NCBI RefSeq assembly: GCF_000701405.1
Contig: NZ_JNIV01000015.1
Span: forward strand, 1-57,702
Length of the DNA: 57,702 bases
DNA from: Deinococcus marmoris DSM 12784
GTDB taxonomy: Bacteria > Deinococcota > Deinococci > Deinococcales > Deinococcaceae
Direction: 5' to 3'
Each line of letters begins with the position of its first letter. The first letter of the stretch is position 1. A program made the position numbers and the translations under genes. Shown in pieces: positions 13,590 through 22,350 of this stretch. The notes below the pieces were generated by a model. That model was not told where the DNA came from. It did no database searches and saw nothing but the letters and a program-made list of their open reading frames with translations.

Positions 13590-13751
13590 TCAGATGAACA
13601 GCGGCGCGTCGGGATCGTCGAGCAGGGGCCGGTCCTTGCGCGCCATCAGGGCGGCGGCGGTGCCGATGCCGATCACCGCGCCGATGCCGATCACGATCAG
13701 CGTCCAGGTGATCAGCACTTGCGAATGTTCGTGGGTGCGGTCTGAAACCAT
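13590..13751 (-). CDS. Small single-pass membrane protein (53 aa)
   Basis: ATG at 13751 to TGA at 13590. The product starts 'MVSDRTHEHSQ', has one glycine- and isoleucine-rich membrane helix ('ITWTLIVIGIGAVIGIGTAA'), and ends with a charged tail 'RKDRPLLDDPDAPLFI'. A TATGCT -10 box ends 6 nt before the ATG, the same spacing as other leaderless genes here, which supports it as a real gene. Family and role are unknown; the name 'small membrane protein' is descriptive only. Confidence 0.65.
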   Translation of the reverse strand: MVSDRTHEHSQVLITWTLIVIGIGAVIGIGTAAALMARKDRPLLDDPDAPLFI

Positions 13752-13757
13752 GTGTCA

Positions 13758-13763
13758 AGCATA
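13758..13763 (-). promoter_or_regulatory. -10 box of leaderless promoter (TATGCT)
   Basis: Ends 6 nt before the ATG of the 53-aa membrane protein at 13751. Confidence 0.55.
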
Positions 13764-13827
13764 ACAGTCTGCGCGCGGGGCAGGATTTGAACCGGGTTGA
13801 GAAAGAGGGGGCAAGCTGGCGGCCCGG

Positions 13828-15114
13828 TCAGTCCGCTGCCACTTTCGGCTCTTCCAATTTGCGCGGCAGCCTGCGCCACAGCGCCAGCAGAGAGATCAGC
13901 CCCAGCGCGGCCAGCACGATCAGACCCCAGCGCGAGCCGAGCGGACCGTCCTTGTTGATCAGTGCGCTGGACAGCAGCGCGCCGGGCGGCCCCATCCCCA
14001 CCAGCACGAAGGAATACAGGCTCATCACGCGCCCGCGCAGGTGATCGGGAATGGTCAGTTGCACGGTGCTGTTGGCGCTGACCAGCAACGTGAGCATCCC
14101 GAAACCGCAGGCGGCCAGCACGGGCGCGGCCAGCACCGAGCCAGGCGTCAGTGCCAGCGCGACGGTAGAGGCAATCAGAATCACCGCGCCGTAACGCAGG
14201 TTCCGCACCGGATTGGGCTTGCTGGCCTGCCACAGCGCGCCGCCCATCGCCCCCACCCCAAAAAAGGCCGACAGCAGGCCGAAGGCCGCCTCGCGCTCGC
14301 CGTAGACCACACGGGCAAAGTAGGGAATGATGATGTTGAAATTGATGACGGTCAGGCTCATCAGCCCTACCAGCAGCATCACGTTGCGGACCGGCGGCGT
14401 GGCGCGGACGTAGCGCAGACCCTCGCGGATGTCGTCGGACACCTTGCTGCGCTCCAGACCCGGACGGGCAGGGAACGGCAGGGTCGAGAGGACGTAGATC
14501 ACCGCCCCGAACGACACCACGTTCAGGTAAAAAGGAAAGGCCAGCCGGGCGATGTTCGTGGCGTCCCCGCCCGCCAGCAGCCGAATCCCCAGCACCGCCA
14601 CCACCCCGAACAGCGCCTGCCCCAGCGTGCGGCTGACGTTGAACGACAGGCTGTTCAGGGCCACCGCGTTGGTCACGGCCTCGCGCGGGACGAAGTCCAC
14701 CACCATGCTCTGGCGGGCGGGCATGTCGAAGGCGTTAGCACAACCCGAGATGAAGGCCAGAACCATGACCAGCGGCAGCGACACGACGCCCAGATGGGTG
14801 GTGACTGCCAGGATCAGCCCAGTCACAAGCAAAACGATCTGGGTGGTCAGCAGCACCCGCCGCCGGGGAACGCGGTCCACGACCGCCCCGGCAAACAGCG
14901 ACAGCAGCAGGCTGGGCATGAACTGCGCCACGGTCACGTAGCCCAGCGCCGCGCTGCTGCCTCCAGACAACTCCAGCACCAGATACTGCTGCGCGGTGGC
15001 CTGCATCCACGATCCCACCAGCGACAGCAACTGCGAGAACCAGTAGCGGCGGTAGTTGGGATGCTGGAGCGCCCTGAAGGTATTGATCCGCCACTCGCCG
15101 ACACGCGCAAACAC
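13828..15114 (-). CDS. MFS transporter (EntS/DUF894-like exporter)
   Basis: A 428-aa major facilitator with about 12 membrane segments. The start 'FRALQHPNYRRYWFSQLLSL' and 'GSWMQATAQQYLVLELS', with 'GAVVDRVPRRRVLLTTQ' as the MFS loop 2-3 motif, are typical of the enterobactin-exporter-like subgroup. Substrate is unknown. It starts at GTG 15114, with TATGGT ending 6 nt upstream and no Shine-Dalgarno site. No regulator sits next to it. Confidence 0.85.
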   Translation of the reverse strand: MFARVGEWRINTFRALQHPNYRRYWFSQLLSLVGSWMQATAQQYLVLELSGGSSAALGYVTVAQFMPSLLLSLFAGAVVDRVPRRRVLLTTQIVLLVTGLILAVTTHLGVVSLPLVMVLAFISGCANAFDMPARQSMVVDFVPREAVTNAVALNSLSFNVSRTLGQALFGVVAVLGIRLLAGGDATNIARLAFPFYLNVVSFGAVIYVLSTLPFPARPGLERSKVSDDIREGLRYVRATPPVRNVMLLVGLMSLTVINFNIIIPYFARVVYGEREAAFGLLSAFFGVGAMGGALWQASKPNPVRNLRYGAVILIASTVALALTPGSVLAAPVLAACGFGMLTLLVSANSTVQLTIPDHLRGRVMSLYSFVLVGMGPPGALLSSALINKDGPLGSRWGLIVLAALGLISLLALWRRLPRKLEEPKVAAD

Positions 15115-15120
15115 CCGCCC

Positions 15121-15126
15121 ACCATA
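15121..15126 (-). promoter_or_regulatory. -10 box of leaderless promoter (TATGGT)
   Basis: Ends 6 nt before the GTG at 15114 of the MFS gene. Confidence 0.5.
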
Positions 15127-15355
15127 CGCCCGCCGCCCGGAAGAATGTCAGCCTGGACAGCCGATTAAAGGGGCGATGAGGACTTCGGAATTCTTCACAC
15201 ACCGCATGATTGGCCACCTGTCAAACATCTTTTGGATGACGTTTCTCATCTCTCTCTCCTTTTTCAATCCTTCATGATGTGTTACGGTACGCACAATCTT
15301 ATCTCCAACACATCCCCGTCAGTCCCTGTCATCGCCCCCTGCGAGCCTGAATCCG

Positions 15356-16420
15356 ATGCGTCCAAAGTCCACCGTCCTGCCCCTTTCCGCCCTGATGCTC
15401 AGCGCCCTGCTGTCCCTGGGAGGGCTGGCCGGGGCACAGGCCAGCGGATTCCAGGGCGTGACCGTCACCATTCAGGCCAAAGACACCGCGTACGCCGTCG
15501 CAAAGCGCGCGGGCATCAGCGTGGAGGCCTTGCTGGCGCTGAACGGCCTGCGAAGCCCTGACCTGAAAATCGGCCAGATTCTACGGGTCTCCAGAACGGC
15601 GCGCCATATCGTCGCGGCCAAAGAAACGCTGTACGCCCTTTCCAGGCGCTATAGCGTCAGCGTGGACGCGATTCTGGCCGAGAACGCCCTGCCGGAAGGC
15701 GCGATTCTGGAGGTGGGTCAGGTGCTGCTGTTGCCCGCCAACGCCACGCTGCCCCCCACACAGTCCGCACCCGTCGCCCTGGCCCCCACGCCAGGGCCTC
15801 TTGCTTCAGGGCCACTGGTTATGGTGCCGGTCCTCTCGCTGTCCTCCACCCTGACTGCGCCGCCCGTTCTGAGCGCCGCCCAGCCACCCGCGCCACTGCC
15901 CAGCCAAACGCTGCCCAGTCAACCGCTGCCGAGCGAGCCACTCTCCGGCCAGCCCCTGCCCGCAGAAGAAGGGCCAGCCATTCCCAACCCAGCAGAACCG
16001 GACGTTCCCTCTGTCGCCACGCTGCCCGGCGACTGGCGGGGCATGGCGATGGCGCTGCTGGGCACGCCGTACCGCTACGGCGGCACCACCCGCAGCGGAC
16101 TGGATTGCAGCGGCTTCGTGTTGCAGGTCTTCACGCCGCTGGGCGTGCGGCTGCCCCGCGTCAGCGCCGATCAGGCGCGGGTGGGTCAGCCGGTGGCGGC
16201 AGACCAACTGCAACCCGGCGATCTGGTGTTCTTCGATACGGCGGGCGGCGGACGCATTTCACACGTGGGCATCTACCTGGGGGCCGACACCTTCGTCAGC
16301 GCCAACAGCTACCAGGGCAAGGTCTCGCTGGACACCCTGATGGCGGACCGCTACTGGGCACCGCGCTACCGGGGAGCCAGGCGCGTGCTGAACAGTCCCT
16401 ACGCGGTTCAGAAGCCCTGA
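15356..16420 (+). CDS. LysM / NlpC-P60 peptidoglycan endopeptidase
   Basis: A 354-aa secreted cell-wall hydrolase. A signal peptide (residues 1-~28, 'LSALMLSALLSLGGLAGAQA') is followed by two LysM repeats (~35-75 and ~80-125, each ending in 'GQILRV' or 'GQVLLL'). A Pro/Ser/Gln/Leu-rich linker follows, with near-repeats of 'LPSQ' and 'LPSEPL' (~130-220). The C-terminal NlpC/P60 domain has the catalytic Cys in 'RSGLDCSGFVLQVF', the His in 'RISHVGIYLG', and a third polar residue in the 'FVSANSY' region. It likely cleaves stem-peptide bonds during envelope remodelling. No clear ribosome site or near -10 was found. The upstream gap 15127-15355 is AT-richer but otherwise featureless. Confidence 0.9.
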   Translation: MRPKSTVLPLSALMLSALLSLGGLAGAQASGFQGVTVTIQAKDTAYAVAKRAGISVEALLALNGLRSPDLKIGQILRVSRTARHIVAAKETLYALSRRYSVSVDAILAENALPEGAILEVGQVLLLPANATLPPTQSAPVALAPTPGPLASGPLVMVPVLSLSSTLTAPPVLSAAQPPAPLPSQTLPSQPLPSEPLSGQPLPAEEGPAIPNPAEPDVPSVATLPGDWRGMAMALLGTPYRYGGTTRSGLDCSGFVLQVFTPLGVRLPRVSADQARVGQPVAADQLQPGDLVFFDTAGGGRISHVGIYLGADTFVSANSYQGKVSLDTLMADRYWAPRYRGARRVLNSPYAVQKP

Positions 16421-16613
16421 TATCAGCGTGGAGGCTGAAAATTCGCCTCACTCTGAGATTCTGGCCTGATCAGCGACAGAAAGATGGGGCCTCCTGAGCA
16501 AAAGCGCAGGAAAACCAAGCTGGCCTGTGGACTCCCCCATCCCACTCTGATCTGACCTCCCTTGCATGATCTCCATTGCAGGCCAGAAAGTTTGAGGGGC
16601 CTTCTCTCCAGAT

Positions 16614-17519
16614 TCAGCCCCGCCGCGTCACCCCGTCCACGGTCAGCAGCGGACCGTACAGCTCCGGGCGTCGGTCCCGGAAAAAGCCCATGCCCGCGCG
16701 GAATTTACGGGCCTCGGCCAGATTCAGGGTATGGGTCAGCGCGCCCTCGTCGGTGTCGCCGAATTCGGCCATCAGTTCTCCGGTGTAGTCGCTGATGAAC
16801 GAGTGCCCGTAGTACGTCTGACTCAGCCCGCCAACGACTTCGGTGCCGATGCGGTTGGCCGCAGCCACGTAGCTGGAATTACTGACCGCGTGGCCCACCA
16901 TCGCGCGCTGCCACATGTGGTGGGTGTTTGGCGTGTCCACCTCGGCGGGTTCGCTGCCGATGGCGGTGGGGTACAGCAGAAAGTCCGCGCCCTGAAGCAT
17001 CATCACGCGGGCGGTTTCGGGATACCACTGGTCCCAGCAGATACCCACGCCGACGCGCCCGAAGCGGGTGGGCCAGACCTTGAAGCCGGTGTCGCCGGGG
17101 TTGAAGTAATACTTTTCCTCGTAGCCGGGGCCGTCGGGAATGTGGGTCTTGCGGTAGTTGCCCAGCACGCTGCCGTCCGCATCGATGCAGACCAGACTGT
17201 TGTAATGCGCCTGCCCGGCCCGCTCGAAATAGCTCAGGGGCAGCACCACGCCCAATTCACGCGCCAGATTCTGGAAGCGCCCGATAAAGGGATGGGCCTC
17301 CTGCGGGTGGGCCAGGGCGAAGTAGTCCTCGCGCTCCACCTGACAGAAATACAGGTTCTCGAACAGTTCGGGCAGCAGGATCACCTGCGCGCCCTGAGCG
17401 GCAGCGTCGCGCACATGCGCCTGGGCGCGGGCCACGTTGTCGTCCAGCGTGTCAGTGACGTGCATCTGGATCACGGCCAGTTTCACGGTCTGGGCGGGAA
17501 GGTGGGAAGTCCGGGTCAT
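16614..17519 (-). CDS. aguB: N-carbamoylputrescine amidase
   Basis: A 301-aa carbon-nitrogen hydrolase (nitrilase superfamily) that cleaves N-carbamoylputrescine to putrescine, CO2 and ammonia. The Glu-Lys-Cys triad is visible: Glu in 'ILLPELFENLYFCQ', Lys in 'NYRKTHIPDGPGYEEKYYF', and Cys in 'GVGICWDQWYPETAR'. The 'DGPGYEEKYYFNPGD' stretch is characteristic of AguB rather than general nitrilases. The agmatine deiminase partner (aguA) is not in this window. It is leaderless, with TAGCCT ending 6 nt before the ATG. Confidence 0.9.
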   Translation of the reverse strand: MTRTSHLPAQTVKLAVIQMHVTDTLDDNVARAQAHVRDAAAQGAQVILLPELFENLYFCQVEREDYFALAHPQEAHPFIGRFQNLARELGVVLPLSYFERAGQAHYNSLVCIDADGSVLGNYRKTHIPDGPGYEEKYYFNPGDTGFKVWPTRFGRVGVGICWDQWYPETARVMMLQGADFLLYPTAIGSEPAEVDTPNTHHMWQRAMVGHAVSNSSYVAAANRIGTEVVGGLSQTYYGHSFISDYTGELMAEFGDTDEGALTHTLNLAEARKFRAGMGFFRDRRPELYGPLLTVDGVTRRG

Positions 17520-17525
17520 GCGCCG

Positions 17526-17531
17526 AGGCTA
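17526..17531 (-). promoter_or_regulatory. -10 box of leaderless promoter (TAGCCT)
   Basis: Ends 6 nt before the aguB ATG at 17519. Confidence 0.55.
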
Positions 17532-17591
17532 CCCGATTGCGGTTCCGGGCAACGGGACCCAGATCACCCGAGTCAGTTCACCCGGCCCAGC

Positions 17592-18350
17592 TCACGCGGG
17601 GCGCACCAGCACGCTGTCCCCGGCGCGCAGGCCGGTTCTCATCAGCAGTTCGGCAGGAATCAGCAAAGAGTTGGACAGGTTCGGGCCGCCGCGCACCGGC
17701 AGGGTATGGACCTGCCCGTCGTCGGTTCTGATGGCGATGTCCTGTGGCGGGCGCAGCATGTCCTCCTTCCAGCGCTTGAGAATCAGTTCGTCGATAACAG
17801 CCACGCCCCGGACCTCGCGGGTCACGGCCACGCTCAGGCGGGCCACGCGGGACTTGCGCGGCGCGATCAGCTTGATCTGGTGCATCTTTTGCAGCAGCTT
17901 GCGGGCGTCGGGGTCCTGCGACAGCACGGACACAGGCCGCTGGACCTCGATCTGCTTGAGAATCGCCTGTTCCTTGAGGCCCCAGCGGATGCGCGCCACC
18001 CGTTCCGGCGAGGTGAGCTTGGCCGGGCCGGTGTAGGGCAGCGGTTTTTCCGGCAGACCGTCCAGCACCTCCAGCGCCACGTCGTCCAGATTGACGTTCA
18101 GCAGCGGATTGGGATGCACCACGCCCTCGTCGAACTGAAAGCGGCCCTGCGGATCACGCAGCAGGCGCAGCAGGGCGGGCACCCCGGTCTGGGCCGCGAA
18201 CTGGAAGTGCCGGACCCGCTGGCCTTCCAGAAACGCCTGAAACGGCCCGTCCGCGCGGTGAACGGTCAGCACGCCCGTGCGGCCCTGCTCGCTCAGCAGG
18301 TACATCAATTGCAGGAAATCAAAGGTTTCGAGGCTGGTGGTGTTATTCAT
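17592..18350 (-). CDS. DUF4388-domain protein
   Basis: A 252-aa cytoplasmic protein. Residues ~8-95 match the DUF4388/PATAN-like pattern ('FLQLMYLLSEQGRTGVLTV', 'AFLEGQRVRHFQF', 'ALLRLLRDPQGRFQF'), a domain linked to two-component and gliding/twitching signalling. The C-terminal half has a basic central stretch and ends with an AbrB-like beta segment ('LIPAELLMRTGLRAGDSVLV') that may bind DNA. The ATG at 18350 is chosen at the first similarity; the frame stays open further upstream into scpB, but that part is out of family. It lies 136 bp downstream of scpB and may be co-transcribed with it. Confidence 0.7.
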   Translation of the reverse strand: MNNTTSLETFDFLQLMYLLSEQGRTGVLTVHRADGPFQAFLEGQRVRHFQFAAQTGVPALLRLLRDPQGRFQFDEGVVHPNPLLNVNLDDVALEVLDGLPEKPLPYTGPAKLTSPERVARIRWGLKEQAILKQIEVQRPVSVLSQDPDARKLLQKMHQIKLIAPRKSRVARLSVAVTREVRGVAVIDELILKRWKEDMLRPPQDIAIRTDDGQVHTLPVRGGPNLSNSLLIPAELLMRTGLRAGDSVLVRPA

Positions 18351-18486
18351 GGGGGTGTTGGGGGCAGGTCGCGTTTGTACAGTGGGTCTATTTGCACAGT
18401 GAGTGTAACGGCAAAGGCCAGAAGTCAACGCGCCCTCCGGGGGGGGACTCCACCCGGATACCCCCGACGCCCACTCCAGCCACTTC

Positions 18487-19032
18487 CTAGCCGCGCAACA
18501 GGTGGGAGAACCCGCCGTCCTGCAACGCCGGAAGGTCTTCCAGCCCACCCAGGCCGAAGTCCAGCAGGAAGCGCGCGGTGGTCCCGTACAGCAGCGGGCC
18601 GCCCACTGCGTCCGAGCGGCCCACCACCTTGACCAGTTCACGTTCCTGCAAGGTCACCACTGTGCCTGCGCTGCCGCCGCGCATGGCCTCGATCTCGGCG
18701 CGGGTCACGGGCTGGCGGTAGGCGATCACCGCCAGCACCTCCAGCGCGGCGCTGCTCAGCGCGGGCAGCGGCGGCGGGGCCAGCAGCGGCGACAGACGGG
18801 CAGCCAGCGCGGGCGGCACGATCAAACGCCAGCCTCCCGCCACGGCCTCGGCCACGAAGCCCAGATGGGCCGCCGCCAGGGTATGCGCGAACGCCTCCAG
18901 TTCCCGCACGGCGGTGGCCTCGGGAATGTCCAGCGTCTCGGCCAGTTCACGCGCGGTCACGGGCCGCCCGGCAGCCAGCAGCGCTGCACCGATCAGGGCG
19001 GACAACCGGGGCGGGGAACTGGCCTCCGTCAC
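18487..19032 (-). CDS. scpB: Segregation and condensation protein B
   Basis: ScpB (181 aa) is the winged-helix kleisin-associated subunit of the SMC-ScpAB condensin. Family hallmarks are 'LIGAALLAAGRPVTARELAE' at the start, 'ALEVLAVIAYRQPVTRAEIE', and 'GRSDAVGGPLLYGTTARFLLDFGL'. It starts with GTG, whose GTGA overlaps the tsaC stop codon by 4 bp, indicating coupled translation. scpA and smc are not in the window. Confidence 0.93.
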   Translation of the reverse strand: MTEASSPPRLSALIGAALLAAGRPVTARELAETLDIPEATAVRELEAFAHTLAAAHLGFVAEAVAGGWRLIVPPALAARLSPLLAPPPLPALSSAALEVLAVIAYRQPVTRAEIEAMRGGSAGTVVTLQERELVKVVGRSDAVGGPLLYGTTARFLLDFGLGGLEDLPALQDGGFSHLLRG

Positions 19033-19670
19033 GTTCGCAGTCCGGCCAGCAGCGCGGCCACTGCGCCGTCCAATGGACCGGAGCGCAGCACCACACCTGC
19101 GGGCAACTGGACCACGGTGCTGGCCTGCCCACCAACTGGCCGCCCGTCCACATTCCCGTATTGCAGGTCAGGCAGCACGAAATCCGCCAGCGCCATGTCC
19201 TGCGCCTGGGCCGCCGACAGGGCCGGGGGCTGGCCGCTGGGATTGCAACTGGTGGTCAGCAGCCGTCCGCCGCAGCGCCGCAGCAAGGCCAGCGCCAGTG
19301 GATGGGACGGCACCCGCAGCCCCACCAGACCACCGGGGGCCAGCGTGGACGGCGTGCCTGGCAGGGCCGGGGTCACCAGGGTCAATGGGCCGGGCCACAG
19401 CGTGGACAGGGCCGAGAGAGCCGCGTCCGGCTGGGCCAGTTCCAGCGCGGCGAGGGCGTCCTGACACGACACCTGCACCGGGCGACTGGCGGCGCGGCCC
19501 TTGACCGCGTACAGACGCTCCACACCTTCCGGGTGATCCGGGAGAATGGCCAGCCCCCAGACCGTCTCGCTGGGATAGGCCACCACACCGCCCCGCTGAA
19601 GGACAGCCCAGGCAGCGTCCACCGCAGGAGCGGCGTCATTTGGGGCAAAAAAGGTCTGGGATTCAGGCAT
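19029..19670 (-). CDS. tsaC: L-threonylcarbamoyladenylate synthase (YrdC/Sua5 family)
   Basis: A 213-aa enzyme that makes threonylcarbamoyl-AMP from threonine, bicarbonate and ATP for the t6A37 modification of ANN-decoding tRNAs. YrdC-domain motifs seen are 'GGVVAYPSETVWGLAILPDH', 'LYAVKGRAASRPVQV' (basic substrate pocket), 'LWPGPLTLV', 'VGLRVPSHPLALALL', and 'LTTSCNPSGQPPALS'. It is the short TsaC form without a Sua5 domain. The ATG at 19670 starts the conserved part. It is divergent from pilC across 57 bp. Confidence 0.9.
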   Translation of the reverse strand: MPESQTFFAPNDAAPAVDAAWAVLQRGGVVAYPSETVWGLAILPDHPEGVERLYAVKGRAASRPVQVSCQDALAALELAQPDAALSALSTLWPGPLTLVTPALPGTPSTLAPGGLVGLRVPSHPLALALLRRCGGRLLTTSCNPSGQPPALSAAQAQDMALADFVLPDLQYGNVDGRPVGGQASTVVQLPAGVVLRSGPLDGAVAALLAGLRT

Positions 19671-19712
19671 AGGATGCGGCGCTTGTAAGGCCAGCGCAAG
19701 ACCGCTCCAGAT

Positions 19713-19718
19713 TATACT
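19713..19718 (+). promoter_or_regulatory. pilC promoter -10 (TATACT)
   Basis: TATACT lies 9 nt before the pilC ATG, implying a leader of only 2-3 nt. The 57-bp divergent gap with tsaC must also hold the tsaC promoter, which I could not place. Confidence 0.5.
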
Positions 19719-19727
19719 GGCCCCAAT

Positions 19728-20948
<1,221 letters not shown>

Positions 20949-20949
20949 C

Positions 20950-21385
20950 TGTCGAATTAAGCTGGAGATGTCACTATAAAGATCAAAATGTCAGCACCCC
21001 CTCCTAACCCGCCGATAAGGCGGGTTTTGTGCGTCCAGATCGACAAAAATCACATTTTACACGCACGCGTGGTAGCCTCAAAAACTGCATAAACCACTGT
21101 ATGGACATCTTGAGCTTTATGGATTTGAAGAATTCAATTACCTGGATGCCGTCCAGAACGGTATAAAACGACATAAAGCTCAGATGTCATCTATAAAACA
21201 AACATGTCATCACCACAAAGCGCCGTCCAACACGTTGTTTTTGCGACAAAGACGAACATAATGATAAAAAAGATGACATCTTGAGCTTTACAAAATTTTT
21301 GAGGAAATCTAGAATTCACCGTCTGGAACGATGTGTTGCTGTATAAAATAAATGTGTCATCTATAAAGCTAAAATGTCATCACCC
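20950..21385 (+). repeat. Tn7-like left end L1 with about eight TnsB-type sites
   Basis: The terminus TGTCGAATTAAGC is followed by ~20-bp sites in both orientations, with consensus near CTATAAAGCTAAAATGTCATC. Clear copies lie at 20959-20992 (two), 21103-21122, 21171-21214 (two), 21271-21292 and 21340-21385 (two). The region is AT-rich compared with its surroundings and has no gene. Multiple TnsB sites in the left end are normal for Tn7-like elements. Confidence 0.8.
21006..21028 (+). terminator. Intrinsic terminator inside left end L1
   Basis: AACCCGCC (21006-21013) pairs with GGCGGGTT (21019-21026), followed by TTTT. It lies between the two outermost TnsB sites and the rest of the end, so it ends the pilC transcript and shields the tns genes. 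The other left ends have hairpins at the matching place. Confidence 0.8.
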
Positions 21386-21449
21386 ATTTGGGGGTCAGTC
21401 CATGAGCCACATCACAGGGCCGCCGACCTTTATCCTTCTGAGCGACACC

Positions 21450-21479
21450 TTGACCGTCCTATGACACCTGTTACATACT
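21450..21479 (+). promoter_or_regulatory. tnsA promoter with repressor-like operator
   Basis: TTGACC (21450-21455) and CATACT (21474-21479) form -35/-10 with an 18-bp spacer. Within the spacer, TGACA-CC-TGTTA (21462-21473) is a near-perfect copy of the TGACA-N2-TGTCA palindrome before the S24-type repressor gene at 28468. The same layout occurs before the truncated tnsA at 47295. Confidence 0.7.
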
Positions 21480-21574
21480 GACGTTGGCACCCCTGGTGCA
21501 GCGTCTGCCCTGGCCTCTGGCTGATGGGTCGGCTTTCGCCGTATGCCGGGAACTGGTGTCCAGGGAGAACTGCC

Positions 21575-21625
21575 ATGACTGCTGCTCCAGAACCCAACCC
21601 GCCCTCAGTGCAGGTGACGCCGTGA
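21575..21625 (+). CDS. 16-codon upstream ORF overlapping tnsA start
   Basis: ATG at 21575, in the same context as the start of the second tnsA (TGCCATGACTGC), encodes 'MTAAPEPNPPSVQVTP' and ends at TGA 21623-21625. That stop overlaps the tnsA GTG at 21622. It is either the frameshifted old N terminus of tnsA or a leader that couples translation. Confidence 0.5.
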   Translation: MTAAPEPNPPSVQVTP

Positions 21626-22350
21626 CCTTCACCCTGCTGTACAGACCAGTGGGCGCCCTGACAGCCCTGCGCGGTGACGTCAGCCTGCTCCGCAGCCTGA
21701 TCACCTCCAACCTGGAGCCCGTACGTGACATCCCGAACTACCACGGCCAGGTCAACAGGATCGGCTGGTACGCCTCCACCAAAACTGGCAACCACCAGCG
21801 CTTCGAGTCCGGTCTTGAGCGGCTGCGCATGCAGTTCCTGGACTTCGACGCCGGCGTTGCCACCTTCGCCGCGCAGCCCTTCACGCTGGAGTGGTCGGAA
21901 GGACACAAAATACGTCGCTATACCCCGGACCTGCTGATCATCCGTCCCGGACGCACCCGACTGGTCGAGGATGTCAAACCCCTGAAATTCCACAACTCCC
22001 CCAGACTGCAACCCGCCCTTGAGGCTGCCCGCGATGCCCTGGGGCCCATCGGCGTGGAGTTCGAACTGTGGGCACCGCCTCCCCCCAGCATGGTGCGCAA
22101 CATCCAGTACCTGGCGGGCTACCGACACCGGCCCGCGGGGCTGATGACTTACCTTTCTCCACTGCTGACCCTGCTGCGCGAGCGCCCGCACACGCTGGCC
22201 GAACTGGCTAAGCGTGCCGGGCCGCCGGCGCTGACCCGCCCGGCGATCTACCACCTGATCTGGGACCACCGCATCGAACTCGACCTCACCCGGCCGCTCT
22301 CGCACACCACCGTGCTGACGGCCACACGCCTACCCGGCGAGGCCGCGTGA
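21622..22350 (+). CDS. tnsA: TnsA-like endonuclease of Tn7-like transposon
   Basis: A 242-aa restriction-endonuclease-fold protein that nicks the 5' ends of the element so that, with TnsB, it is cut out rather than copied. Likely active-site residues are Glu in 'FESGLERLRMQFLDFD', Asp in 'RRYTPDLLIIRPG', and the Asp-Val-Lys of 'LVEDVKPL'. The C-terminal ~100 residues are a helical domain ending in a winged-helix-like 'LAELAKRAGPPALTRPAIYH', which would bind TnsC. The start is uncertain. The equivalent ATG of the second copy (21575) is out of frame here, and GTG 21622 with AGGTG upstream is the best in-frame start. tnsB overlaps by 4 bp. Confidence 0.8.
   Translation: MTFTLLYRPVGALTALRGDVSLLRSLITSNLEPVRDIPNYHGQVNRIGWYASTKTGNHQRFESGLERLRMQFLDFDAGVATFAAQPFTLEWSEGHKIRRYTPDLLIIRPGRTRLVEDVKPLKFHNSPRLQPALEAARDALGPIGVEFELWAPPPPSMVRNIQYLAGYRHRPAGLMTYLSPLLTLLRERPHTLAELAKRAGPPALTRPAIYHLIWDHRIELDLTRPLSHTTVLTATRLPGEAA

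Noticed and set aside
20950..21385. Regularly repeated ~20-bp units that could be read as a CRISPR array
   Set aside because: Units occur in both orientations with irregular spacing and match the repeats at the element's other ends. They are TnsB-type sites, and no cas genes are present.
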